Positions 1 through 11,100 of a stretch of DNA of 64,000 bases are shown piece after piece. Position numbers and translations under genes: made by a program. Source of the DNA: Hetaerina americana (lineage: Eukaryota; Arthropoda; Insecta; Odonata; Calopterygidae); contig JAKTNV010000014.1 of NCBI GenBank assembly GCA_022747635.1, forward strand, positions 13,947,610 to 14,011,609. Reading direction: 5' to 3'. The notes beneath the pieces were generated by a model that was not told the origin of the DNA, searched no databases, and saw only the letters and a program-made list of their open reading frames with translations. Numbering within the stretch: position 1 is the stretch's first letter; each line of letters begins with the position of its first letter.

Positions 1-136
1 GGTAAGGGGCCTTCGGCGCCATTCATACCTCGGACCCTACAGCAAATTCCCGTTCGAGTTCCATTGTGAGCACGCTTAGCTCAGAGAGAGCCCAAAAGTA
101 TGCATGCATTGTGAGAGGATTATTATTATTGGTAAC

Positions 137-715
137 CTACCGGTTGAGGCAGTTTTTGAATGGACACAAGCTACCAAGTGGTGCGGTGAAAATTCTCTTG
201 TCTTTACTAACGAACCAACCCAAGATTCTTTTCTGCGATAAGCCACTCTTCATCTCCGTAGACTTCTTTTCTCCCTTCATTTCGTCCAACGTCCCTATCC
301 TATTTCTGTTCCTTCCTCGTTTGCCTGACATTCTCCCCTTATCTCAGTCTCCAACTCCCCAATGCCAATCAATACATATGCCCTCAATCTATTTATCCTG
401 TCTTCTTATGATTTCTCCCAACAATCCCCGCTCCTCCCCCAATACACACAGCCATTCCTCGTTTGTTTTTCTTTCTGCCCACTTCACCCTCTCCATTCTT
501 CTCCACACCCACATTTCAAAAGCCTCCAATACACGCCCATAATTCTGCTTTAATGAACATTTTTCCGCTCCGTACATCACTACGGTCCATATGAAAGTTT
601 TAACGAACCTTTTCTTAATATCTTTAATCAACGTTCCCGTCAACAATTGAGAGGTCGTCGTCAATGGGAGGGAATATGGTAGAAGAATAATCAGTAGATA
701 AAAATAAACGCACAC
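137..715 (-). mobile_element. LINE 3' fragment (reverse transcriptase C-terminus, decayed)
   Basis: Seen on the minus strand: one open frame (about 715 to 389) contains VKTFIWTVVMYGAEKCSL, then EAFEMWVWRRMERVKWAE, then KTNEEWLCVLGEERGLL. A second frame further on (331 to about 200) contains GKRGRNRNRIGTLDEMKG. These blocks occur in this order at the C-terminus of the reverse transcriptase of endonuclease-type LINEs common in arthropods (YGAETW, EAFEMWCWRRM, TNEEVL, RGRPRIGMLDELK). In an intact element the protein copies its own RNA into the target site. The frame change between the two parts and the absence of the upstream catalytic domain show a dead, 5'-truncated copy. The clade (RTE/BovB-like or a relative) is not resolved. 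The same tail recurs at about 20.2, 43.1 and 61.0 kb. The gene-like frame over the same bases on the plus strand is a shadow. Confidence 0.8.
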
Positions 716-3700
716 AGTTGATGAAACTTCGCCGATACCAAATTAAGCCCAGATAATGAAATATTACGTCTGAATAAAGAAGCACGCGTACTTTTCGAGT
801 TTTCACATACGAGTACTCCGTAAAGTGAAGGAGTTATTTGTAAGATGTTACAAGAAAGTCTGATATGGACCCATAAAACCCGCAGCAACTGATTATCAGC
901 AGAAATTCATATACATACTTAATGCAATAGCACTATCAGATTTATTAATGATTGCAAAAAATAAGACTATATCAGAAACTATTACATGAAGCTGGAGATG
1001 CTAAACATATCAAACACCATCATCTATGTCTCACCGTGGTCTTAACTTGAAAAGTATATCCACAGTCTTCCCAATATACCTACCACAACGATTCACGGTA
1101 AAAGCTGAGTGCAGGAGCCCACCCTTCCCATCCTTAAATTATTTAATACTGCACTTCAATAGTCTGAGGTAAACTCTTTCATACTCTAGGCCTCCGTAAC
1201 CTTTAGCTTACTCCTCAGTGAAAATAAAAAGAATTAGATGTCGATTTCACTTGGAAAGATTATGTCAGATTTTTGATGAAATCAAGTAATTGAAAACTGG
1301 ATTTTAAAATGATTGATATCGAAGTTTCAATGATGTCATTAACATGCAATCTTCTTTCCTACATTTATGTAAATACATATTCTCTGATATATAAAGGCTA
1401 TCCTGAATGCCATGCATTCTTCAATGTGAATCTAAATTGTTTAAATAAAACCATTTCCTAACTAAACAGTTACTTGTGCGTTTTTTTATTTTTTCCTACT
1501 AATTATATCGCATTATTATTATTAACATTATTATTTAATCTAAATGTTTATTAATTTGACAAGGATGAAAAAAATTGAATCTTTGTCTCATGCAACATAA
1601 AGATCTTTGATAATAAAAGTGTCATCTACCTAACGTATCATACAGATTTGCAAGGCTTTCATGTGGCAACTGACATCCACAGCTATGTGTGTAGGCTATT
1701 TGTTAACGCGGGCTAAGTAAATAGCATTATATAATAAATTATCTAACTATACACGCAATACTCATTGTTAAATACTTTCACTCAGCTGAGTTGTTTGTTG
1801 GTAATTGGTGAAAATGAATATATGTAATGCCTGTTTTGTACTTATTTGTATAGAATACGGGAAGAAAGTGAAGGGTTTATCATATTTTGGACATGTTTGG
1901 AAGGGGTGAGCCTGCTAAATGTCTTGCTTGGAGTGAGGAGGAAGGAAGTGATCATCAACTGAGGACGTGTTTCACGGCCAGTTCCTTTCGTGTGCTGGAT
2001 GCACTCCACGAAGGGTGCTGGGAATAAAACGCCCCGGCGTCAATAAAATACGCAGCCAGAGAGTTGCATTTCCTTTTTCGCGAGCGTCGCCCATCCCAGA
2101 TGACCAGGATGTTACTGCAGTGCTAGCGCTCGCGGCACGGCAGGTCGCACCTTGCAGTTCTCAAACGCGCCGTGCCGAGGCGCTCATATATCCCCGTTCA
2201 GAATTTTGGTCGCAATTATCGAGCTCAGCGCGGAGAAATGAATGCGATAAGCGTGCAAACGGCTCAAAGAGCATGCGTGGAGTCGGAGGGATCCCCCCGA
2301 AATACGCATTACGCCTAGTATGTTGGGTCGAAAGTGACTCGGAAGCAGGACTATGGTGCGCTGAGGATGTTGAATACAACACCATTGACAGAAGGGAAGT
2401 GAGGAACGGCTTTAAGAGAAAATTGTCCATGCCGACGGTTATAATAAGCTAAAATGTTATATCTTAAAGAATGGCTCAATATATTTGAAATAAATGTTTG
2501 TACTCTCTCTTTTTAGTTTAAAGTTATTGGCTTATGATTTAGAAACATAAATATGAAAAAATGACATTTCTGAAGTTATAAGGTTCATATTTCAATCCGG
2601 TTCACTTCATACATAACACGAGGTATCAAAATGAAAATACATGAATCCGTTAAACAAGTAACATCTAGAGGCAAGCGATTAATTCCTGGACCGGATATTT
2701 GTAAACACCGGTCAGATTATATTATTGGATATTCGAGTCGCACTAGTCCAAGTATCACACACTATTTTGTATAATAATTAACACGACCAATGAAAATCCA
2801 CAGCTGAGATGCAAATTTTTCATAGAATAATTTAGGTAAATGGTACCAATCTAATTTTAAAATCAATGGAGAACATCTTTCTAGCCTCTGTCAACGATTA
2901 CAATTTTACATTAGCTACTCTCCGGACCAAATTAAGCAAATCTGGGTGGTGCGCCAGACTAAACCGTGAAAAATATGTTTCAGCCAAGAACTAAAATACA
3001 TTACCTCACCCAGGCTAAAATGGCAATGTCGATGGTGGAATATATTTTCATAAGCCTATCGCGCTACAATATAAATGGATCTGAGAAGGAGAGATTCGTT
3101 TATGATTTATATGAAAAAAGAATGAAGAAAACTTTGAGAAACAAATCATTAGACCCAAATTCCTTCAATCTGTTTTAAGGGAGGTTTTTCTATCATGAAA
3201 TTCTACTCACCATGAAAATAATAGCCCGAGTCCCTGACTCGTGCACCAAGTTTTAAGCTCTTTCAAATGTTTAAATATGTCGCTCACATAAGTCGTGCTA
3301 CAATTGTAAATACGTTTAATAAAATTAAAATATGGAATTCTGTAGGCGTATTTATTGACTAGGTACACAGAACTGTTATTAAAATTTAATTCTTGTAAGA
3401 TACCATATAACTGTAAATAGGGATATTGCAGATATTTTTTAGAACGTACATGGCTATCATTTCTCCACTGGAGATAGTTTGATGAATCTAGGTTACGCAG
3501 GCAGAAAGAGGTAGAATTGTTGGTTGCAAGAAGGGAGAAGATTTATGGTCGCGGAGAAATCGATGCCAGACTTTCCTAAACTGGGGGCTATGGCTGTCTT
3601 CCGAACAGGGGTGCTCATTACCACGTGAGGTACGTGATGACCTGACATCCAAGTAAGAACTAGAATATCTCTATAAAACGAATATCTTCGGTGAGAATTG

Positions 3701-6480
3701 CACCGAGAACCTATGCGGGAAAACCCAATGAACTAACTACTACTGTAAGAAGTAAGAATTTCATTCACGAAGTTCGAAAAAGGTCTATGACAAACCGATA
3801 CTTTGAAACATTTTAAGATGAATGTTGAGGAGTACATAAGGACATTGGGCACGATAAGGAAATAAAGATACGGATTAACTGGGCACACCGTGAAGAATAA
3901 TTCATTTATTATGTGCATGACAGAAGGGAAAAGGGGAGGGGGGACAATACAGGGAGGATCAAATGACAAATAGTAAAGAGGAGAGTTTAACGGGAGATCT
4001 GTCACGGAGCAAGTATATTGGAAAGAAATGAGACTGGAAGGTTGCAGTCGGCCAATCTTGGATTTGAAATACTGATGATAATCATATGCTTAACCGACGT
4101 AATGGTATATCAGGCCCTGTGTGTGAATTACTTGAGAAAATATTAAGCCTTAGAATTGATTTAAGGAAAACAATTAGCAATAATAGGTCCTATCAACTCC
4201 ACATTCGATTTCTATGTAACTCATATAAGTAACTTAGGAAAAAGAGGAAACGAAAAAAAGAAAAAGTGCTTAAAAATCAGTGCATTTAAAAGGGGTCCAT
4301 TAAGCGACTCCATTTATTCAATAACAGCATGTGACAGTGACAGCAGAAATGTCCGTACCACTTATCCAATCCAAGACATTCCTTTCCCTTTATCCTTTAA
4401 TGTCAGCAAATGCACACCCTGCCATTCACCGTTTGGAATCCAATAGAGCATGCCTGTGCCACCGCATAGAAATTATCACCACGGTACGAGCATATCTACC
4501 TTGTCAAGCGCACTAAAGATGAATTGACTGCGGATAAAATCTATGACTTTTAATCTTCAACTGCACGCAATAGGTTAAACTCGCACTCCCTAAATATTTC
4601 GCATCTACGAACTCCTTTCCAGGACATGAAATGAAGCTCAGAAGTCCATGGGAGGTCCAGGAAACAAGGAGGCGTAATCTCGTCCGAAACGGCAAGAGCG
4701 AGAGAGGGAGTGTTTTTCTGTTGCCTGCGAGAGGGGGTTAGGGAGGAAGGCGGAGGGTCCTTTGAGTAATGACCGAGGAAGTCGACGGAAAGAGGATTAA
4801 GGGGCGAAATTGTTTCTGGAGGAAAAGACGGAGAGAAGGCGAAAGCCCGTGTGGAAAGAGGGTGAAGGAGTGTCGGGGACAAGAGGAGAGAGAGAGAGAG
4901 GGAGGGAATGAGTTCTCAGATTATAACCGAAAAACTTATGCTGGTTACTGAGGTTGCTTTGGTGATTTGCTCGTTGGAACAGGGGAGCGAATTAAGGGGC
5001 GCAAAAGTGCTGACCACGCAGGTAAATCACGATAACTAACTCGGCAAACTGCTGCAAAAGTCTTACAATTTAACTTATCTCGGAACAACACCATGGGTGC
5101 AATTTGAGGGCAAGCTGACAAACTGTTGACTTTCCCTAAGTGTGATGAGAATGAATGCTGTTTGAAGAGTTAGATAACGTCGTTTTCCATCTCCTGCCTG
5201 TGCCTAATTGGAGTGCGCTCCAACTGCAAGCCCGTATTATGGGATCCGGCACAGAGGTTTTTATTTGCAACGTCAAGGATTTGCTCAACTCTTGCCGATT
5301 TTTTGGTGCAGTGCCAATTTGAAGGGAAGTAGGGTTAATGTTTTCTTGGAGAGACGCTGCTGCTATGGGTAATTGAGATGGTTGGGGTGGATCGGGAGAT
5401 GTAGGAATTAGGAAAAGGAGGATGAATAGACGGATGTAAACACGATGCCACCATTAGGCTCTTTCAACAAAAAGTACTCTAGAGAATAGGACCGGCGATT
5501 ACTCTAACGGGCAGTGTACCAAATACTGCATTATGCGCGAATGCGAACCACATGGAAAAATAATCACAGGACTGGAAATTGAGCCTAAGAAGCGATGGCA
5601 CAACTTCACAACACACACTTGTTATCATTATATTGTTACATGTGACGAACGATGAAAACGTTATTGAATCGTTATTTCTTCAATTTTTATAAAATGAAAT
5701 TCATAAACAATAACTGCTGACACTAACCAAAATCAATAGAGCTAGGCCGGAAGACCAGTGAATAGAAATTGTTTTAAAGAGATTTGCTATCACCGGTAAT
5801 CATAGAAAATAACATACAAATAAGTCCTTTGATAACACAGCTAAACTTCTAAAAAACGATTTCACCTACAACAATATACTGTTGGCCACCGATCATTTTC
5901 AGATTTATAGGGTGTAAATAATTCTTATATTCAAGAAGATTCAATGAATATAAGTGACCGTTATTATTAATCAATTTTCAACGATTGTTCAAGTTTTTGA
6001 TGTTCGGCATCATGCTGGGAAAGCAGGCCTAGTTTTGAAAACCAGGGCACTCACTAGTCGGCGTGCTGAATCGAGGTAAGAACTAAATTCTAATTCATCA
6101 CGTCGGGTTAATTCAACGTTTGGTAGTGTGCTTTGGTAAGGATTTTCATCATAAAGCAAAGCGCGTCAAATGAATACCTCAGTCATCGATTAAAGAATAG
6201 AAAATGTAGTGATAGATTGAAATCCGTGACAAAAATTCAGGGGGTGGGTAAGGTCATGTCTTCAACGCAATGTGCTACTTACAGACAATGTTTGCCAACC
6301 GGACCGAAAATATAAATTTAGAGAAAGAGATGTGAAAACAAGCAAATTGGTGGACTATTTCGCCGGGGTAACAGTGCAGCAATTCCATGGCATTCCTAAC
6401 GTAATCCCTTAAAAAGCCGTTCAATTGGTGATTGTGCCCCGTCACACGCCTTAAGGCGGCCGCGAGGATGTAGATGAAGA
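716..6480. other. AT-rich DNA with no gene recognised
   Basis: I read both strands for protein motifs, tRNA-like boxes and long inverted repeats and found nothing I can name. Two local composition changes stand out. Positions about 1970-2400 are more GC-rich and CpG-containing than the surroundings and hold a 161-residue open frame of no recognisable family. Positions about 4680-4920 are purine-rich and include a short (GA)n tract near 4885-4901. Both could be small promoter-like islands or old repeats. Confidence 0.5.
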
Positions 6481-7020
6481 GAGGTGGTGGAGGTCAAACA
6501 CGAAGAGGACGGACGGCTGGGAGGGCACCGCAAGTGACTGCGAGAGGGAAGGGAACGCGTGGGGTGGGCCCTGGAATGGGAGGGACATGATCCCGGTAAA
6601 GGAGGGTCGATGAGGGAAATGGCTCGAAAGGAGATGAAGACGAATGCGGCCTGGGGAGGGCGCTCGGGACGGAAACTGATGGGTTGTGGGAGTCTTTATT
6701 ACCAGAAACTGGGACCCCTAAGTTCCATGGCCTTAACATTTAATCCCTCATGGGTGGGGCGAATCCCTACGTGCTGGGAGACCCCGGGCTGTGCCAACGG
6801 GGAAAGGGAACAAATCGAACAGATCAGGGCAGGAAGACCGAAGAGGGAGAGGAAAAGAGTGCAGGGGAGGGTGGGACACAAGGTGGTGGAGGAAGGTGGA
6901 GAGAGAGTCCTGAGAAAGAATAATGGGGTCAGCGTCGGGTAAAGTTTACTGGAGCCAGGACCTAAGGACACCAGGGAAGAGGGAAAAGATTTGGGTAATT
7001 ATTTGGTTTGCATGTGGTGC
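6480..7020. other. Purine- and G-rich segment before a (TA)n array
   Basis: This stretch of about 540 bases is clearly richer in G and A on the plus strand than its surroundings and contains several GGG runs. Open frames exist on both strands (127 residues plus, 90 and 81 minus), but their composition follows the base skew and none resembles a known domain. It may be a small regulatory island or a decayed repeat. It ends in the long (TA)n tract at 7028. Confidence 0.35.
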
Positions 7021-7027
7021 TATTCAC

Positions 7028-7032
7028 ATATA

Positions 7033-7107
<75 letters not shown>
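7028..7107. repeat. (TA)n microsatellite
   Basis: An almost pure alternating TA tract of about 80 bases. It lies directly upstream of the inverted pair of SINE-tail sequences at 7142-7296. The alternating Tyr-Ile open frames across it on both strands are translations of the repeat, not genes. Confidence 0.95.
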
Positions 7108-7111
<4 letters not shown>

Positions 7112-7141
7112 ACACAAAAACCCGCCATATGATGAACAAAT

Positions 7142-7296
7142 ATTCATTCACATGGAAATAGATATATAGTATGGAAAAGGGATAGGAACACATATAAAAG
7201 AAACATTTGTGATTTGCTCAATTCTACCTCTCCTGTGCTCATCTTTTAGATGTGTTCCTATCCCTTTTCCGTATATCTATTTCCATGTGAATGAAT
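7142..7296. repeat. Head-to-head SINE tails forming an inverted repeat
   Basis: The left arm (7142-7193) and right arm (7250-7296) are reverse complements apart from a 4-base insertion and small edge differences. Each contains the block GGGATAGGAACACAT or its complement. The same block, ATGTGTTCCTATCCCTTTTCC, occurs at the 3' end of the tRNA-headed SINE at 7452-7630 and, inverted, at 7745. The right-hand unit is also similar to that SINE for about 40 bases before the block. I infer two 5'-truncated copies of one SINE family inserted tail-to-tail, giving a potential hairpin with a loop of about 56 bases. Confidence 0.75.
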
Positions 7297-7451
7297 TAAA
7301 TAAATAAATGTATATATATATATATATATATATTGTATTGTCTATTTCTCCTTTGGTGGGTGAAACAGCCCCCTGACGCCATCTCTTGGCTGAAAGAATC
7401 GGGGCGCTTGGCGACATATTAGACCCACGGATCTCAGGGTAAATTGACTAT

Positions 7452-7635
7452 CCTCGATAGCTCAAGTGGTTAAGAGCATCCGCCCGGCAAGTGGAAAGAT
7501 CCGGTGTTCGAGTCCCGGTTGAGGAAATATTTTTACTCTTGTGATCCGTTCGATTCCGCCTTCCCCACCTCTATTGTGTTCGTCCTTTATATGTGTTCCT
7601 ATCCCTTTTCCTTATATCTGTTTCTGTATATATGA

Positions 7636-7668
<33 letters not shown>
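7452..7668 (+). mobile_element. tRNA-derived SINE with (TA)n tail
   Basis: The first 74 bases (7452-7525) fold as a tRNA-like cloverleaf. The acceptor arms are CCTCGAT and GTTGAGG. The D arm is GCTC/GAGC. The anticodon stem is TCCGC/GTGGA with loop CCGGCAA. The T region is GGTGTTCGAGTCCCGG. The A box (TAGCTCAAGTGGTTAAGAGC) and B box (GTTCGAGTCCC) fit an internal RNA polymerase III promoter. Against a working tRNA are C instead of U at the base before the anticodon and a bulged T stem. A tRNA-unrelated body of about 100 bases follows, ending in the shared block ATGTGTTCCTATCCC and a (TA)n array (about 7636-7668). This is standard SINE structure; the enzymes for its mobility would come from a partner LINE. 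The family name is not known to me. Confidence 0.75.
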
Positions 7669-7670
<2 letters not shown>

Positions 7671-7740
7671 CCCCTACCCTTTGAAGCCCCACTAGCGAAA
7701 TGGCGAACATATTCACACGGGTATACATACAGGTAGGTAT

Positions 7741-7925
7741 GCGAAAAAGGGATAGGAACACATTTAAAGACAAACAGGAATTGTGGGGAAGGTATATTGA
7801 TGCGGATCAAAAATGGGAAAAGGTTTCCAACCCCGGGACTTGAACTATAAGACGCCTATCTGATGAAGGATCCATGATGCTTCCAGGAATTACGGTTGCG
7901 TTGTTAAATTGTTAGTCTAACAACA
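7741..7925 (-). mobile_element. tRNA-derived SINE, same tail family, opposite orientation
   Basis: Read on the minus strand, this has an A-box-like region near 7895-7918, a B box AGTTCAAGTCCC near 7832-7847, and then a body ending at about 7745 in ATGTGTTCCTATCCC, the 3' block of the SINE at 7452. The head differs in sequence from that copy, so these are either subfamilies or a shared 3' tail on different tRNA heads. Its 5' end lies in a palindrome (7866-7882 with 7940-7956, 17 bases, one mismatch; inner arms TTGTTAG and CTAACAA at 7909-7923), which makes the exact 5' boundary uncertain. Confidence 0.6.
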
Positions 7926-7979
7926 AACCTACGTGACGAAAGCAGCATGGATCCTTTATATACACATACAAACACACAC

Positions 7980-8098
7980 ACATATATATATATGCATATT
8001 AAATATACATATATATATATGCATATATATAAGCATATATATACATATATATGTATATTTAATATGCATATATATATATATGCATATATATATATATA

Positions 8099-8166
<68 letters not shown>
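7980..8166. repeat. Long (TA)n-rich microsatellite with ATGCAT interruptions
   Basis: Alternating TA interrupted by ATGCAT, ATACAT and TTAAATAT units, then nearly pure TA from about 8100. It is largely self-complementary. Three overlapping Tyr-Ile-rich open frames (93, 101 and 144 residues) are artefacts of the repeat. Confidence 0.95.
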
Positions 8167-8169
<3 letters not shown>

Positions 8170-11100
8170 GGATATATATATACATGGCAGGATTCAGGAT
8201 ACGTCAGAGGGACAGGGTATCAGTGTATACGTATATAAAGGGTGGTGTGTGCATAAACAATATATATATATATTTATTTACGCACTCACTACCAAAGTTC
8301 TGCGTCGAAATGAGGGATATACAATGGGCCTACATGGCGGACCCGACGGATTCGAAGCGACGCAGCTTCCACTGTTGCTAGCGAATGACGTTAAATCTCG
8401 GAAACTTGAGGAGATGCGGTCGATGACGTAATACAATGAGCCAACGAGCCGATTCAAATAACAGCGCCTTTATTTAAAACCAAAAAGTTTTAAAACATTT
8501 GTGTCTGCCATTAAGTTGTTGTGGTAATTTGTTTTTGTACAGTAGGCAATTATTTCAACAGTCTTCCCATACACCATGATGAAAATCATTATTTAATTCA
8601 TCTCACTATAATTTAATTGAGAGTAAAAAAGGCAGAATCACCAAAACGAGCTGCATTACCCATAGTTGATGAATTGGGTTGAAGGGAGGGACAAGGGAGT
8701 CAGTTCGAGGATACAAGTCCAAATTTAAATGTACGAAATAACAATTTCATCAAAAAATTTGAGCACACATAAAAATGCAATTATTCAAATTTAGAATAAA
8801 TTAAACTTCAATCGAGTAATGTCAAGTTTCTTTCGGGCATAACGATCCTCGCGCGATGTACAAAAAAGACGATATTGAAATGTAAAAAGAGAATCGTAAC
8901 TGTCAAATTATGGTTCACTTTTACAATATTACCATTTTTACAGTGGACTTGTCAAGATTAGGGACGACTTAAATGAAATTTGGATTTTTAAGAAGTGAAA
9001 ACATATTGTGGACCGCTTTTAACACCAAAAATATACCACATTAGTTAAACGTGCACCTTACCGTATATGCAGGCTAAAAATATTTAAAAAGCTGAATAGA
9101 AGGCGTATAATTTGTATTAGATTGTAATTCTGCCATTATTCAGTCTAAAGAATTTCGAGAAAATTGTACAGAATAATTTCCAGATTTAAACCGTTCCCCT
9201 TGCAAAGTTTACACTGTGGTATCTAAAAGGTTTACTTTTGCTCGCAAAAGTCCCTATTACACATCTAACTGCACACAGAAATTGAATGCAAGCAGAAAAC
9301 ATTTTAGGCTGGAGCCTCTTGATGCTGCTAAGAAGCTTGAAGGTTAGGGCATGGTGCGATCAGCTATTGCAATATTAACATTTCTATCGTCCCCTGCCGG
9401 AATCTATCGCGGTCTTGCACTCGCCCAAATAATGCGGGGATGTTAGAACAAGACATACCCTAGAATTCCATTCATTTACATTTGGAACCTCAAAATTTCA
9501 TGGAAACTACTCTGTAGTGGATTTAAGCATGCGAGTCAACCTACATGTATACTCGTCAAATGAAATTTATTTTTTGAAGACTTAAATTACGGATATCGAA
9601 TAAAAAATGAATTTAAAAGTTTCAAAGATAATTTCAAGCAAGAAGAAAGTTATACAATTTATCATATAAAATATGCTAAGGAACTAATTTCGAAAATTTT
9701 CCCATTATCATACTTTGAAGACGCTCAAGATTCTAACCATTTCTGCTAAAAAGAATAAACAGAAAAATGGAAAATAAAGCATTGTAGCCATATATTGATG
9801 TAAAAATATACTATACAATACAAATAAACAATGCAAAGCACTAGCTACGGGTGGATTTGGATTCCCATATTATCTCTCATTCCTGCATTTTTCATTTGCC
9901 AACTCTTTTCTATTATAACCGCAAGTTCACCATACCCTATACATTCCATGAAGCGACACAGTTCGGAGAGATAACGAGAAGGGTTTCGGTCAAATTCAGC
10001 ATATTCTTCGGCAAACATCTCATTTCCGATCCATAAGCCAAATGCAAAGGACTTTATGGAGTAAGGACAAGCAGAATAAAAATCGACCTGACGATAAGAA
10101 AATTCCAAAGAAGAAGCTTTGATAGTACATGAAAAAAAAAGAATTGAAATTTGCGCTGCGAGCCATTGGCGAGGACCATTCCTCTCGAACGCGTTCTTAA
10201 TACACTTGGAATCATTTAGACCGCGCAGTCACTGACGCGAAAACACGTAGACGGACGCGGATGGGTTTCGATTGGAGAGTTTTTGGCGGTGGCGCCAAAT
10301 CAAAACAAACTAAGAGGAGAGAAAAGACGGGATCCACGCCCTTTTGGTAAGGAAGAGAGGATGGGAAAGGAAGGAGAATCATGGCACCGAGGACGGCTCG
10401 AGACGTGAGCGGCGAATCGGAAATGACGGAACTGGGGGAGGAGTCCCAGGGAACGAGACTGGCGAAGCGGGGTGGAGGAGAAATTAAAACTGCGCTGGTG
10501 GACCAAGGGCGAGAAGAGGGCAGCAGTGGGCGGGGAAGGCTGGTGCTGCGTGGCGAGGGGGTGGAGGGAGGGAGGAATTAACGTGGTGGCTCTCTGGGAG
10601 GGGCTGGGGTACGGGGAGTGGTGTTGACAGGAGTGTGCGAAAAACGTAAAGAGTCCGATACTCCATCACACTTCGGAGCAAAGAGAGAACTTGGCATCAA
10701 ATGAAGTGACAGGATTGCGAATGGAAACGCCCAAAGGAACTTCTAAACTAGCATAACTAAATCGGAAAACATAAGCGACAGACCGAGAGATCTGTAAAGG
10801 AAAATTTCATAAGAAAATCTTAGCGTTACTGAAATGTAAGTCAAATTGGAGTGAGAATCGCTCGAATCAACGACAAAGAAAGCACTCAACGAAGTGAATA
10901 TACCAACCTTACATTCAGAATGCTGCGTGGAAAGATATATGAGAAAGGCTGGGGGAAACCCTATCATCTAAGGAGGAAACACCATAGCTTCGAGAGAGAG
11001 CCACGAAGATATTTTTCAAGTAGAGGAAAATATTCCTATTAAATATAGGACTGGAAATCTCTACCCAGTAGCGTCCAGAGCCCTTCCAAAGTGAGACTTT

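Noticed and set aside
1860..1960. Possible LINE fragment (reads LSYFGHVWKG)
   Set aside because: Only about ten residues fit and no neighbouring blocks support it.
7452..7525. Functional tRNA gene
   Set aside because: The base before the anticodon is C rather than U, the T stem has a bulge, and the sequence continues into a SINE body with a tail shared by neighbouring copies.
7904..8381. Tyr-Ile-rich frames of 93-144 residues
   Set aside because: These are direct translations of the (TA)n microsatellite. The same applies to the frames at 6923-7147, 33308-33934 and 41588-41809.
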